15,727 nucleotides of DNA from JAIRQX01 sp031556255 (GTDB lineage Bacteria; Chrysiogenota; Deferribacteres; Deferribacterales; JAISNW01): the NCBI GenBank assembly GCA_031556255.1, contig JAVBTI010000123.1:1-15727 (forward strand), written 5' to 3'. Both the position numbers and the translations under genes were made by a program. Of this stretch, positions 1 to 7,971 are shown one piece after another. The notes beneath the pieces are model-generated. The model saw only the letters and a list, made by a program, of their open reading frames with translations. It was not told the origin of the DNA and searched no databases. Each line of letters begins with the position of its first letter. Within the stretch, counting starts at the first letter, position 1.

Positions 1-1733
1 TAATCGGCGTAATGCGCGGAATCCGTCATCTCTATATCTGTTACGATAAAAGTTTTGAGCTTGTACTCGTCTCCATTAGTACCGGGTGCTGTAAGAAATT
101 TGATATTAGTGTTCATCTCCACCCAGGTGTTCACAAAGTTCGAATAGGCAATCATCAGCGCACGTATGCGGCGCGGCTGCCCCATAAACAGCTCACTGCC
201 TCCTCCGTTCTGTTTGCCGGGAAACTTTATCTGCGATATTTCGTTCACCACCGGCACCCCTGGAATATTAAAAGTATCAGCGAGCGCGGGATATGATATG
301 CCGCTTGTAACACCGATTTTCATGGACGCCTCATCGTGATAGGGAGTCATCGCCTCAAATACGCCCACTCCTGCGCCCTTTTTCCCGATATTGTCCGTGA
401 TGGATGCCAGTATACCTATCGCGTGATATATATGATGGCCGTTCGTGAAATGATCCGGGCCAAACCCGCACAGTATTGATGAAGGTCCTGCCTGTGTGTA
501 AATTCGTGCTACCTCTTTGACTACATCCGGATGGACCCCCGTCGACGCCTGTGTCGACGACGCCGGGTGAGCAGCGGCATGCTCTTTCAGAAGCTGATAG
601 GCGGTCTTCACATCCCTGCCGTTATACTGCGTCCCGGCCGGAGCTTCAAACCGGTAATCGCTGTGAATTCCCTGCAATGTAGCTTTGTCGCCCAGAGTGG
701 AATCTTTGCCGGCAGTGACGAATGTACTGTCGGTTTTCAGCGCCACAAGGCTTCCGCCGTTTTTTACATAAGACATGGTGTCAGTGTATACAAGGAAGTT
801 TGCCACAGTATTTTTGAACATGAATTCGTAGTGAACCCAGTCGTTTTTTATAACCTCGTCTATAATCGACATGGCGAACAAAAGATCGGACGCCGGACGC
901 AGATGTACAAACTTATCCGCCCTTGCGGCCGCACCGGACATCATTATATCCACGTTTATATATGTAGCGCCGTTTTCCATAGCATCGGCGATAAAATGCC
1001 ATGTCTGCATATGCGCGCTGGCGGGATTCATTCCCCAGCAGATGATAGTTTTTGCGTTCACAAGGTCCGCCGGCTCGTTCATCCCGAGGCAGCTTAGAGC
1101 AGGCGTGCCGTATACTTTTGAAAACCCTGTGGGCAGAGCCAGATCAAGGTTCGGCGTGATGCCGCTAGTCCCCATAACATTAAAGAGGCGCCAGTATCCA
1201 CACGGACGTCCGTGAACACCTCCGAAATTGCCCGAACCCTGTAAAAAAGCCAGCGACAAGGGTCCATCTAAACCGGGATCGTTTATTATATCTTTAAACG
1301 AAGCCGCTATCTCTTTTACTGCTGTCTGCCAGTCAATCCGCACCCATTCGCCGCCGCCCCTGGGCGTGCCGGGCTTGCGTTTAAGCGGGTACAGGAGCCT
1401 GTTTTTGCCGTAAATCCGCTGTACATGGCTCAACCCCCGCAGGCATATCCTGTTATAACGAGGGTCAGGCATGGGCGCCATGCTCGTTTTGACAACGCGC
1501 CCGTCGCGGACATGGGCATTAAGATGGCAGCCGTTAGCGCAGTTGTTCCTGCACGAGCATGAAACAAGGCGCTCCTCAACCTTCGTCCGCGAGCCGGGAT
1601 CTGCAATCGTGTAGGTATCGCCTTCACCTTTTGAACAGCCTGTCAAAGCCGCAGTGGCAGTGACCGCCCCCACTCCCTTAAGGAATGTACGCCTTGAGAC
1701 TTCAGAAATACCAAACATTTTTTTGTTTCCCAC
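1..1733 (-). CDS. Tat-exported lipoprotein molybdopterin oxidoreductase (DMSO reductase family), 3' end outside window
   Basis: The minus strand is open from a GTG at 1733 to the left edge (577 complete codons), so the C-terminus is missing. The product is a catalytic subunit of the Mo-bisPGD (DMSO reductase) family, likely transferring electrons to or from an external substrate. Visible features: a twin-arginine signal SRRTFLKG at residues 13-20; a hydrophobic stretch ending in a lipobox LTGC with Cys33; a complete 4Fe-4S motif C61-x3-C65-x3-C69-x27-C97 followed by LRG; then family blocks such as CWGMNPAS (232-239) and KFVHLRPASD (274-283). The active-site Mo ligand falls somewhere in residues 190-207 (PNLDLALPTG), but I cannot assign it. 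The GTG start is preferred over the in-frame ATG at 1718 because a strong ribosome binding site lies just before it. The gene is divergent from the MocR-type regulator at 1909. The substrate is unknown; family membership is secure. Confidence 0.93.
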   Translation of the reverse strand, partial: MGNKKMFGISEVSRRTFLKGVGAVTATAALTGCSKGEGDTYTIADPGSRTKVEERLVSCSCRNNCANGCHLNAHVRDGRVVKTSMAPMPDPRYNRICLRGLSHVQRIYGKNRLLYPLKRKPGTPRGGGEWVRIDWQTAVKEIAASFKDIINDPGLDGPLSLAFLQGSGNFGGVHGRPCGYWRLFNVMGTSGITPNLDLALPTGFSKVYGTPALSCLGMNEPADLVNAKTIICWGMNPASAHMQTWHFIADAMENGATYINVDIMMSGAAARADKFVHLRPASDLLFAMSIIDEVIKNDWVHYEFMFKNTVANFLVYTDTMSYVKNGGSLVALKTDSTFVTAGKDSTLGDKATLQGIHSDYRFEAPAGTQYNGRDVKTAYQLLKEHAAAHPASSTQASTGVHPDVVKEVARIYTQAGPSSILCGFGPDHFTNGHHIYHAIGILASITDNIGKKGAGVGVFEAMTPYHDEASMKIGVTSGISYPALADTFNIPGVPVVNEISQIKFPGKQNGGGSELFMGQPRRIRALMIAYSNFVNTWVEMNTNIKFLTAPGTNGDEYKLKTFIVTDIEMTDSAHYAD

Positions 1734-1737
1734 AATA

Positions 1738-1746
1738 CTCCTCCCC
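1738..1746 (-). promoter_or_regulatory. Ribosome binding site that selects the GTG start of the left molybdoenzyme
   Basis: The minus strand reads GGGGAGGAG, then TATT, then GTG (1733-1731). The alternative ATG at 1718-1716 would be about 19 bases from this site, too far for normal initiation. The right-hand molybdoenzyme gene uses the same arrangement (GAGGAGGAG followed by a GTG). Confidence 0.7.
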
Positions 1747-1787
1747 GGCGATAAAATAAATATATTTTAGTTAATATCTTAATCGCC
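1747..1787 (-). promoter_or_regulatory. Inverted repeat GGCGAT/ATCGCC abutting the ribosome binding site
   Basis: GGCGAT at 1747-1752 and ATCGCC at 1782-1787 form a 6-bp inverted repeat around a 29-base AT-rich spacer. The spacer holds the perfect palindrome AAATATATTT (1758-1767). The repeat lies in the divergent intergenic region (1734-1908) and touches the ribosome binding site of the molybdoenzyme gene. It could act as a DNA operator or as a leader hairpin next to the ribosome binding site. I see no convincing sigma-70 promoter for either divergent gene in this stretch. Confidence 0.3.
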
Positions 1788-1908
1788 ATGCCCTTATACC
1801 GTTTAATTATGAAATATTACTAGGACAGACAGGCTAAAAATAGAAGGACGGAATAAAATAAACTTGTTTTTTTTAAAAACATGTTGGATATTGAAAACAG
1901 GGGGACGT

Positions 1909-3363
1909 ATGCCTTTCTCAGAACTTGAAAAAAACTCGAAAAAGTGCAGGCATCTTCCCCGTTATGAAGAGCTTGCAACGGCAATAGCGCAATATATCTC
2001 CGACGAACGTTTGCTTCCCGGCAGCCCTCTTCCCGGGGTGCGCGAGCTGACCGGTCTTTTCAAAACCTCAAGAAACAGCGCCACGGAAGCGCTGCATTAT
2101 CTCCAGGACGAGGGGATTGTAGACATACGGCCGTCGGTGGGCGTTTTTGTGGCGGAAAACAAGTGCCTGAAACAGTTCCAAAAGCTGCCGGACTGGAGGA
2201 AGTATCTGGAAACGGGCCAGCAGTTTGCCTTTACAGAAACACTGGATAAATTCCTTGAAACCGGCTGCACCCCGCAGGATCAGAAAAAAGTAAACCTCAG
2301 CAGGATAACCTTTGAGGAGAAGTTCTCCGCATCCGGCCATATAGCCGATGCCTTGCTGGAGGCCGAAAAAAGAATCCGCGACTCCAATGAACTGGATGAA
2401 TACCACTTCAGGGGCTCCCTGTCTGTCCGCAAGGCTATCGCGGGATATCTCGAAGAGAAGGGGATAAAAGCGCATCCGGACCAGATAGTGGTCACTATCG
2501 GCTACACCTTCGCTATTAATCTGGTGTTGAGAATACTTATGGGCTATGGTTCCAAGCTATTCATTCCGGGGCCTTCATACTTAAAGCACTACCTTTCGTA
2601 TTACGCCCACGGCGCCCACGTTGTGTCGCTGAAAACAGACAGCGACGGGGTAAATTTACATGAACTCGAGCACAGGCTTAATAACGTGAAAACCGGTTTC
2701 TTCTGCCTTACACCCACCCACGACTACCCTGTAGGCACGGTAACCTCAGCCGAAAAAAGAGAGGCTATCCTGAATATCACGCGCAACATGAGGACGCCGG
2801 TAATCGAGCTGGATCTTTTTTCCGATTTGTTCCCGGAGGCACCGCCGGCCATGAAATCAATGAAAGACAGCGAACATGTGATATACGCCGGCTCATTCAT
2901 ACATACGCTCGCACTGGGAATACGGGCCACATGGCTTGTGTTGCCGCTGTATCTGGTAAAGGAGTTCAGCTATAATCTTAACTATGTAGGCGGCTGTTCA
3001 GATATGTATACACATATTCTGCTCGAAATTATGCTTAATAAAGGCCACTACAAAAGGCGTATTGAAAACCTGCTTCCTATGCTCCGCAAGCGGGTGGCAT
3101 TTACCGGAGATCTTCTGGATAAATATCTCAAAAACGAATGGGAATGGGAAAAAAGCAATTGCGGCATTTGCTTCGCCCTCACTGCAAAAAAAGAGATTGA
3201 CACTAACAGGCTTCAGGAGCATCCGGACTGCCCGCTTGTCAGTACCGCCGAATCTTTTGGGGCACCGTGGAAAAAACAAATTTATATAACGCCGATGAGC
3301 GTGACTGAAAGCGATCTGGCTCAGTCTATCCGTGCAATAGCGGCAATAACGAAAACGTTGTAA
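1909..3363 (+). CDS. MocR-type transcriptional regulator (GntR winged helix plus aminotransferase-like domain) with degenerate PLP site
   Basis: The protein has 484 residues, normal for MocR/PdxR/GabR regulators. A GntR winged helix spans about residues 17-82. A fold-type-I aminotransferase-like domain follows from about 125 to the end, with blocks resembling the family: VVTIGYTFAI (194-203), IPGPSY (219-224), TPTHDYPVG (268-276) and YAGSFIHTLALGIR (326-339). The last block normally reads G-T/S-F-S-K-T-L-A-P-G-L-R. Here the Schiff-base lysine position is His332. The usual EDDY block reads ELDL (300-303), and the C-terminal arginine position appears to be Tyr459. It therefore probably binds DNA but does not hold PLP covalently. 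The ATG at 1909 is chosen because AGGGGGA lies at 1899-1905; an in-frame TTG at 1864 lacks a good site. The gene is divergent from the molybdoenzyme gene, its likely target by inference, and converges with the ATPase gene only 4 bases beyond its stop. Confidence 0.88.
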   Translation: MPFSELEKNSKKCRHLPRYEELATAIAQYISDERLLPGSPLPGVRELTGLFKTSRNSATEALHYLQDEGIVDIRPSVGVFVAENKCLKQFQKLPDWRKYLETGQQFAFTETLDKFLETGCTPQDQKKVNLSRITFEEKFSASGHIADALLEAEKRIRDSNELDEYHFRGSLSVRKAIAGYLEEKGIKAHPDQIVVTIGYTFAINLVLRILMGYGSKLFIPGPSYLKHYLSYYAHGAHVVSLKTDSDGVNLHELEHRLNNVKTGFFCLTPTHDYPVGTVTSAEKREAILNITRNMRTPVIELDLFSDLFPEAPPAMKSMKDSEHVIYAGSFIHTLALGIRATWLVLPLYLVKEFSYNLNYVGGCSDMYTHILLEIMLNKGHYKRRIENLLPMLRKRVAFTGDLLDKYLKNEWEWEKSNCGICFALTAKKEIDTNRLQEHPDCPLVSTAESFGAPWKKQIYITPMSVTESDLAQSIRAIAAITKTL

Positions 3364-3367
3364 CCGG

Positions 3368-4063
3368 CTAAGAGTTTTCTTCCGCGGGTTCCAGAAGACC
3401 GTCTTTGATGTAAACAGTGCGGTGGGCGAAACTTGCGGTGGCCGCGTCGTGGGTGACAAGAAGCACCGCACGCCCGGTGCCGGGAAGTTTCGAAATGTAT
3501 TCCATTATGGTCTGTGACGTGGCACTGTCCAACTGGCCGGTGGGCTCATCGGCAAGTATGAGGTCCGGATTGTTGATCATCGCACGGGCTATGGCCACAC
3601 GCTGTTGTTGCCCCCCGGAAAGCTGCGAAGGCTTGCTTTTATACTTCTCTTCCATGCCGAACTCTTCCAGAAGCATCATAGCCCGTTCCCTTCCGGCGCC
3701 CATATCTTCGCCGGAATAGAACATCGGCAGAAGCACATTATCAAGCACATTCAGGTACGGAATCAGATAAAAGCTCTGGAATATAAACCCGACTCTTTTG
3801 TTCCTGAGGATACTCAGGGCATCGTCGTCCATATGCGAAACGTCTTCGCCATTAAAATAATAGCTCCCAGAGGTGGGATTGTCCAAAAGCCCTATTATAT
3901 TCATCAGCGTTGTTTTACCGCTGCCGGAAACCCCGCGCAATGCCACGAAATCGTTGAAGGCTATCTCCATATCGATCTCTTTGAGAACAAAAGGTGCATC
4001 TTCGCCGCCGTAGCGTTTGGTGATATCGACAAGTTTTATCAGCGGTTCGGAAGATCTGTCCAT
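3368..4063 (-). CDS. ABC transporter ATP-binding protein, LolD/MacB type, with no permease gene beside it
   Basis: The protein has 231 residues, the size of a stand-alone nucleotide-binding subunit. All ATPase motifs are intact: Walker A GVSGSGKTT (44-52), Q-loop Gln96, signature LSGGQ (148-152), Walker B LILADE (168-173), D-loop LDSA (178-181) and H-loop His205. The overall sequence resembles the LolD/MacB/FtsE group, which powers MacB-like mechanotransmission transporters. Its ATG overlaps the stop of the MacA-like gene in a TAATG, so translation is probably coupled. MacB itself carries about 400 further residues of permease, and relatives have a separate permease gene. Here neither is present: the operon ends at this stop and the next gene is convergent, 4 bases away. 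It may serve a permease encoded elsewhere, or the permease gene has been lost. Confidence 0.95.
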   Translation of the reverse strand: MDRSSEPLIKLVDITKRYGGEDAPFVLKEIDMEIAFNDFVALRGVSGSGKTTLMNIIGLLDNPTSGSYYFNGEDVSHMDDDALSILRNKRVGFIFQSFYLIPYLNVLDNVLLPMFYSGEDMGAGRERAMMLLEEFGMEEKYKSKPSQLSGGQQQRVAIARAMINNPDLILADEPTGQLDSATSQTIMEYISKLPGTGRAVLLVTHDAATASFAHRTVYIKDGLLEPAEENS

Positions 4064-5313
4064 TACCGCCCACCGCCGGCAGGCGCGGTAATTTTACCGT
4101 CCCCTGCCTGTGAAAAACGTACTACGACCACGTCACCAGCGCTGACACCTTCCAAAATCTCCACCCTGTCTTCGCCGCGCAGGCCGATTTTGACATGTAC
4201 CTTTTCGGTCTGGTTTTTAGCCTGATCCAGCACCTTATAAAGTATCTGGGAGCCGGACTCCCACTTGACGGCCGCGCCGGGCACAGTAACCGCCGCATCC
4301 TTCTCCTGAATAACTATCTTGACGCTGGTGGTCATCTCCGGCCTGAAAAGAAGCGAATCTTCAGGCGATACACCTACTATGGCGACGTAATATATCACTC
4401 CGTCTTTGGTTTCCGACTGCAGATTTATGCGGGATATAGTGCCTTCAAAGGTTTTATCCGGGTATGTGTCCACGGTATATTTAACCGCCATCCCCTCTTT
4501 GACTTTTCCTATATCGCTTTCATCGACATACACATACATTTCCAGCAACTCAGGCCGGAAAACAGTTATCAGGTTGGCAACCTCCAGCCCGGCGACAATA
4601 GTCTCCCCCTGCACAGAGTTAACCGCGCTGACTACGCCGTCTATGGGAGAATAAATTTCAGTGTAACTCAACTGTATCTGCTGCTCTTCCAAAAGTGACT
4701 TTTGACGGCTGATCTCCGCTTTAAGCGAAACTACATTAGCCTCGTATTCCGCCTGCATATACTCGAGCTGGAGCTTCTGCCTGTCATATTCGGTCTGAGC
4801 GGATATCATGTCGTGTCTGGTTTTTTCAAGGGTTTCCTTGCGGGAGTAACCTTTTTCGTAGAGCACATCTTCCCGCTCGTACACACCTTTAAGGTAATCA
4901 TAGCTGGATTTGGCGGCTTCAACGCTGTTTTCCTGCATGGATTTCTGCACCGGGTAGAGTTTCTGTGTTCTGGTGAGTTCTGTCTCCGCTTTATTGAGGC
5001 TGTCTTTGGACTGGCTTATACTCTGGCGAATGGCGCGGCTGTCTATACGCGCCACCAGTTCCCCTTGTTTGACGTGGTCGCCCACCTTGACGTTCACCAT
5101 CTCAAGAGTGCCGGTGGCTCTGGCGCCCACCGAAATCATCGCGCCCACCTGCGGTTTCATGACGCCCGTCTGCTGCAATGTTGCCACAATATGCGCGGGG
5201 CCTGCGGTATCGGTAGTCTGTATGACCTGTACCGCGGGCTTTTTTACCGCGATCACGATAGCGATCACACCCGCTACAACCACAGCGGCAACAATGATTA
5301 TTATTTTTTTCAT
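4063..5313 (-). CDS. MacA-like periplasmic adaptor (membrane fusion protein) of an ABC-type tripartite exporter
   Basis: This 416-residue protein has the order expected for HlyD/MacA adaptors. An N-terminal membrane anchor (about 4-22, MKKIIIIVAAVVVAG) is followed by the first half of a lipoyl-like domain (about 50-95, with VGDHVKQGELVARID). A long alpha-helical hairpin spans about 95-217 and is rich in Glu, Lys and Gln. The second lipoyl half is marked by YSPIDGVV (221-228), then come beta-barrel and membrane-proximal domains ending near residue 400. Such proteins bridge an inner-membrane transporter to a TolC channel. Immediate pairing with a LolD/MacB-type ATPase gene (TAATG overlap) argues for an ABC exporter rather than the RND pump, which has its own adaptor at 11146-12261. 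The Gly-rich end (PAGGGR) is unremarkable. Substrate unknown. Confidence 0.93.
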   Translation of the reverse strand: MKKIIIIVAAVVVAGVIAIVIAVKKPAVQVIQTTDTAGPAHIVATLQQTGVMKPQVGAMISVGARATGTLEMVNVKVGDHVKQGELVARIDSRAIRQSISQSKDSLNKAETELTRTQKLYPVQKSMQENSVEAAKSSYDYLKGVYEREDVLYEKGYSRKETLEKTRHDMISAQTEYDRQKLQLEYMQAEYEANVVSLKAEISRQKSLLEEQQIQLSYTEIYSPIDGVVSAVNSVQGETIVAGLEVANLITVFRPELLEMYVYVDESDIGKVKEGMAVKYTVDTYPDKTFEGTISRINLQSETKDGVIYYVAIVGVSPEDSLLFRPEMTTSVKIVIQEKDAAVTVPGAAVKWESGSQILYKVLDQAKNQTEKVHVKIGLRGEDRVEILEGVSAGDVVVVRFSQAGDGKITAPAGGGR

Positions 5314-5320
5314 AATTATT

Positions 5321-6577
5321 TTACTCCGCCAGGGCTCCGCCCGTGAGCAGTGCCAGTTCTTCGTAGGCCTGCACCATTATATAATTTGCGTCGGCGAGTG
5401 TCGCCTGGGCATCTTCCAAAGTGGCGCGTGCATCCACGGTATCTTTGAGGGAAGCCCTGCCCAGCCTGAACATCTCCTGCATGGCAATATAGTTTTCATT
5501 GGCGGCGCTGACATATATTTCGGCGGATCTGATTTTGTCATGGCTCGCTTTCGCCTTCAACCACGCAACTTCCACCTCTTTCATGAGGCTGTCCCTGCTG
5601 TCCACCACCATCAGTCTTGAGCTGTTGCGGGCTCTGGCCGCCGCAAGCAGAGTGTTCGTGTCGTACAGCCCGGAAAAAACGTTCCAGCTTGCAGTTATCC
5701 CTACATGGTTGGAGTTGTATTCCCCTGTGTCGTCCATGTACCAGCCAGTACCGGCAGACAGATCAACGACGGGCACAAACGCCCCCCACGCGGAATAGTA
5801 ACTCTGCGCAGCTATATCGCTTGTGATATAGGATCGCTGCAGGGCAGTGTTATTGGCCAGAGCGGCGCTTTTGTAATCACTCAGATCATGCAGAACATAT
5901 GAGTGGTTATCGGGCGCCAGCACAGTATTGTTGTCGATATAAAGTCCGGTAATCCTTATCAGTTCAAGGATGGCTGAATCATAGTTCACTTCAGCATCAA
6001 TCAGACTCGAATATGCTTTTTCTCTGTCCGCACGGGCCTGGTAAAGATCCGCCCTTGATATAACATCCAGCCCCTGACGGACCTCCGCCTCGTTCAGCAC
6101 AAGTTCGGCGCTTTCAAAAAGCGTTCGGCTCGACCTGCGCAGGTAATCCGCCCTCAGCGCGAGCTGGTAGGCGAGGGTTACATCCCTGACCATGCGCAGA
6201 AAGGTCTCCCTTTCCATCCTGGTTGCGCTGTCAAACCTCAGTCTGTATGTTCTCATATCTGCGTAGGAGCGAAATCCGCGGAACAGGTTCATGCCCGCGG
6301 ACGCCACATACGATTCCGAAGCGGAAAAAGTTCTGCTGCTGACGTTCCTGTTGGTCCATGTGAGCTCCGCCGTGGGGGAAAAAGCCCCCCAGGAAGCCTT
6401 ATAGCTGTATTTTGCGCTCTGGCGGTCTTCTATGGCCGCCTGGTAAGCAGGATTATTGTTAAAAGCGGCGGAAAACATATCTTCACGGGTAACTCTCTCG
6501 GGGGCGGTCAGCCCCGTCTGGGCAAAAACAGCCGCCGCCGTGAAGACCAAAAACAAAACACACGCAAAAAGTCTCAT
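5321..6577 (-). CDS. TolC-family outer membrane efflux protein (second of a tandem pair)
   Basis: The protein has 418 residues. It begins with a Sec signal peptide (MRLFACVLFLVFTAAAVFA, probable cleavage before QTG near residue 19-20). It then shows the internal two-fold alpha-helical repeat with beta-barrel segments typical of outer-membrane factors. Examples are an AAFNNNPAYQAAIEDRQSA-type first helix and a later LMKEVEVAWLKAKASHDKI helix near the end of the second repeat. Mature TolC proteins are usually 420-480 residues, so this is at the short end. The gene lies 3 bases after the first TolC-like gene and 7 bases before the MacA-like adaptor. It is therefore the likely channel partner of the ABC components, although TolC proteins can be shared. 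Both channel proteins start MRLF but otherwise look only distantly alike. Confidence 0.92.
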   Translation of the reverse strand: MRLFACVLFLVFTAAAVFAQTGLTAPERVTREDMFSAAFNNNPAYQAAIEDRQSAKYSYKASWGAFSPTAELTWTNRNVSSRTFSASESYVASAGMNLFRGFRSYADMRTYRLRFDSATRMERETFLRMVRDVTLAYQLALRADYLRRSSRTLFESAELVLNEAEVRQGLDVISRADLYQARADREKAYSSLIDAEVNYDSAILELIRITGLYIDNNTVLAPDNHSYVLHDLSDYKSAALANNTALQRSYITSDIAAQSYYSAWGAFVPVVDLSAGTGWYMDDTGEYNSNHVGITASWNVFSGLYDTNTLLAAARARNSSRLMVVDSRDSLMKEVEVAWLKAKASHDKIRSAEIYVSAANENYIAMQEMFRLGRASLKDTVDARATLEDAQATLADANYIMVQAYEELALLTGGALAE

Positions 6578-6580
6578 AAA

Positions 6581-7942
6581 TTATTTTGCAGCCTGCTCTT
6601 TATCGGGGTCGTCGATATTGAGGCCGAGAAGCGGCGTCTCCACAGCCCTTTCGATTTGAGCCACGCTTGTAATAATAGTGTAATTCGCAGATGCGAGCGA
6701 GTTCAGCGCATTGCTCAACGCGACGCTGGCATTCAGCAGGTCAGTTGTGGTGGCTTCGCTGTTCTCATACAGACTTTCCGTCACACGGTAACTTTCCTGG
6801 GCAGCGGCTACAGCCACTTTTGCGGCAGTCACCATCTCACGGGCGGAAAAATAATATTCATAAGCATCGCTCAACTGCAGGCGTAGCGTTTTGCGGAGAT
6901 CGCTCACCGCAAAAGCAGACGCGTTGAGATTATAAGCGTTTGACTGGTGGGTGTAGTAATCATATCCTCCCTGGAAAAGATTCCAGGTGGCAGTGAAGCT
7001 CAAAACGCGGGTTCCGTCGTAGCTGTTCTCTCTGCCTCCCAGAGTGTCGAAATCGTCGCCATTCCAGCCAAAAGTGAGCCCCGCATTTAGTTTCGGCAGA
7101 AACCCGCTGATAGACCCCTTCTTTACATAATCCGCCGCCTGATATGCGCTCTTCGCATAGCGCATCTCGCTGCGGTTATCCTCCAGCATCTGCTGAAGTG
7201 TATCCATGGAAGGTACCGGATAGCTGCCTGCAACCTGCACCTCGGCCACATCTTCGTCCGCGCCGATCACCCTGCCTATATATCTTTCCAGTTGCTGTTT
7301 AGCAAGTTTCATGGCTATCTGTGCGTTAAGAAGATCAAGCTGTGTGGAGGCCAGTTGAGTGTCTACCTGCAAAACGTCTGCACGGGAAAACTGCCCCACA
7401 TTATAAGACACTTCCGCTATCTTTTTCTGCGCTTCCAGAAGGGAAAGGGTCTCTTTTGCCACGTTGAGCTGGCTCCTGGCGTTCAGATAAGAAATATAAG
7501 AGCTTTTCGTGGTGAGAATTATATCCTGTTTGTTCCCCTCGTATTGGTACTGCTGCATATCAACCTGTGTGGAAGCGGTTTTATATCTGTTCCAGTCCGC
7601 CAGGCCGTTGAAAAGGTTGTATCCCAAGTTAATTGCAAAACTGGATTCCTTGCTGCCGCCGGAGTACGACGGCGGCACGCCGGTGATTGGGTTGGGGGTG
7701 GTGCTGGTTTTGGTACTGTCATATGTAGCAGTTTCAGAGTAGCCGTACCCGACTCCGGCGGTAGGCAAAAATGCAGCCCGCGCGGATTTTTTAACGGATT
7801 TCTGGGCCTCCAGAACCTGACGCTGCTGCTGTATTGAATCATTATTCTTGATTGCCAGATTGACAGCCTCTTCCAGGGTGAGCGCAGAGGCTCCGGCGGA
7901 CATAAAAAGCACTGCCGCCAACACAGATAAAAATAGTCTCAT
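6581..7942 (-). CDS. TolC-family outer membrane efflux protein (first of a tandem pair)
   Basis: The protein has 453 residues, typical of the family. A signal peptide (MRLFLSVLAAVLFMSAGASA) is probably cleaved before LTLEEAV. The mature start LTLEEAVNLAIKNNDSIQQ is the classic first helix of outer-membrane efflux factors, and a matching second repeat starts near VPSMDTLQQMLEDNRSEM. It forms a trimeric outer-membrane channel and periplasmic tunnel for a tripartite pump. Being the first channel gene after the RND pump, it is the likely partner of that pump. A 100-base gap separates it from the pump gene. Most of that gap is an RNA hairpin ending 29 bases before this start, so its expression may be uncoupled from the pump. 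A modest ribosome binding site (GAGG, about 12 bases upstream) precedes the ATG. Confidence 0.93.
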   Translation of the reverse strand: MRLFLSVLAAVLFMSAGASALTLEEAVNLAIKNNDSIQQQRQVLEAQKSVKKSARAAFLPTAGVGYGYSETATYDSTKTSTTPNPITGVPPSYSGGSKESSFAINLGYNLFNGLADWNRYKTASTQVDMQQYQYEGNKQDIILTTKSSYISYLNARSQLNVAKETLSLLEAQKKIAEVSYNVGQFSRADVLQVDTQLASTQLDLLNAQIAMKLAKQQLERYIGRVIGADEDVAEVQVAGSYPVPSMDTLQQMLEDNRSEMRYAKSAYQAADYVKKGSISGFLPKLNAGLTFGWNGDDFDTLGGRENSYDGTRVLSFTATWNLFQGGYDYYTHQSNAYNLNASAFAVSDLRKTLRLQLSDAYEYYFSAREMVTAAKVAVAAAQESYRVTESLYENSEATTTDLLNASVALSNALNSLASANYTIITSVAQIERAVETPLLGLNIDDPDKEQAAK

Positions 7943-7971
7943 AAATTTTCACTACCTCACATATCAAACTC

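Noticed and set aside
531..1215. Plus-strand open frames at 531-1097 and 871-1215
   Set aside because: They lie antisense to the molybdoenzyme gene, whose minus-strand frame shows clear family motifs throughout. They have no recognisable domains.
1864..1908. In-frame TTG start at 1864 giving a 15-residue longer left MocR-type regulator
   Set aside because: There is no ribosome binding site before the TTG, whereas the ATG at 1909 has AGGGGGA just upstream. The extension does not resemble GntR proteins.
2068..2495. Minus-strand open frames inside the left MocR-type gene
   Set aside because: They are antisense shadows of a well-supported coding frame with winged-helix and aminotransferase motifs.
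5321..7942. Recent tandem duplication of the TolC-like gene
   Set aside because: Beyond the shared MRLF start and family fold, the two proteins look too different in sequence and length to be a recent duplicate.
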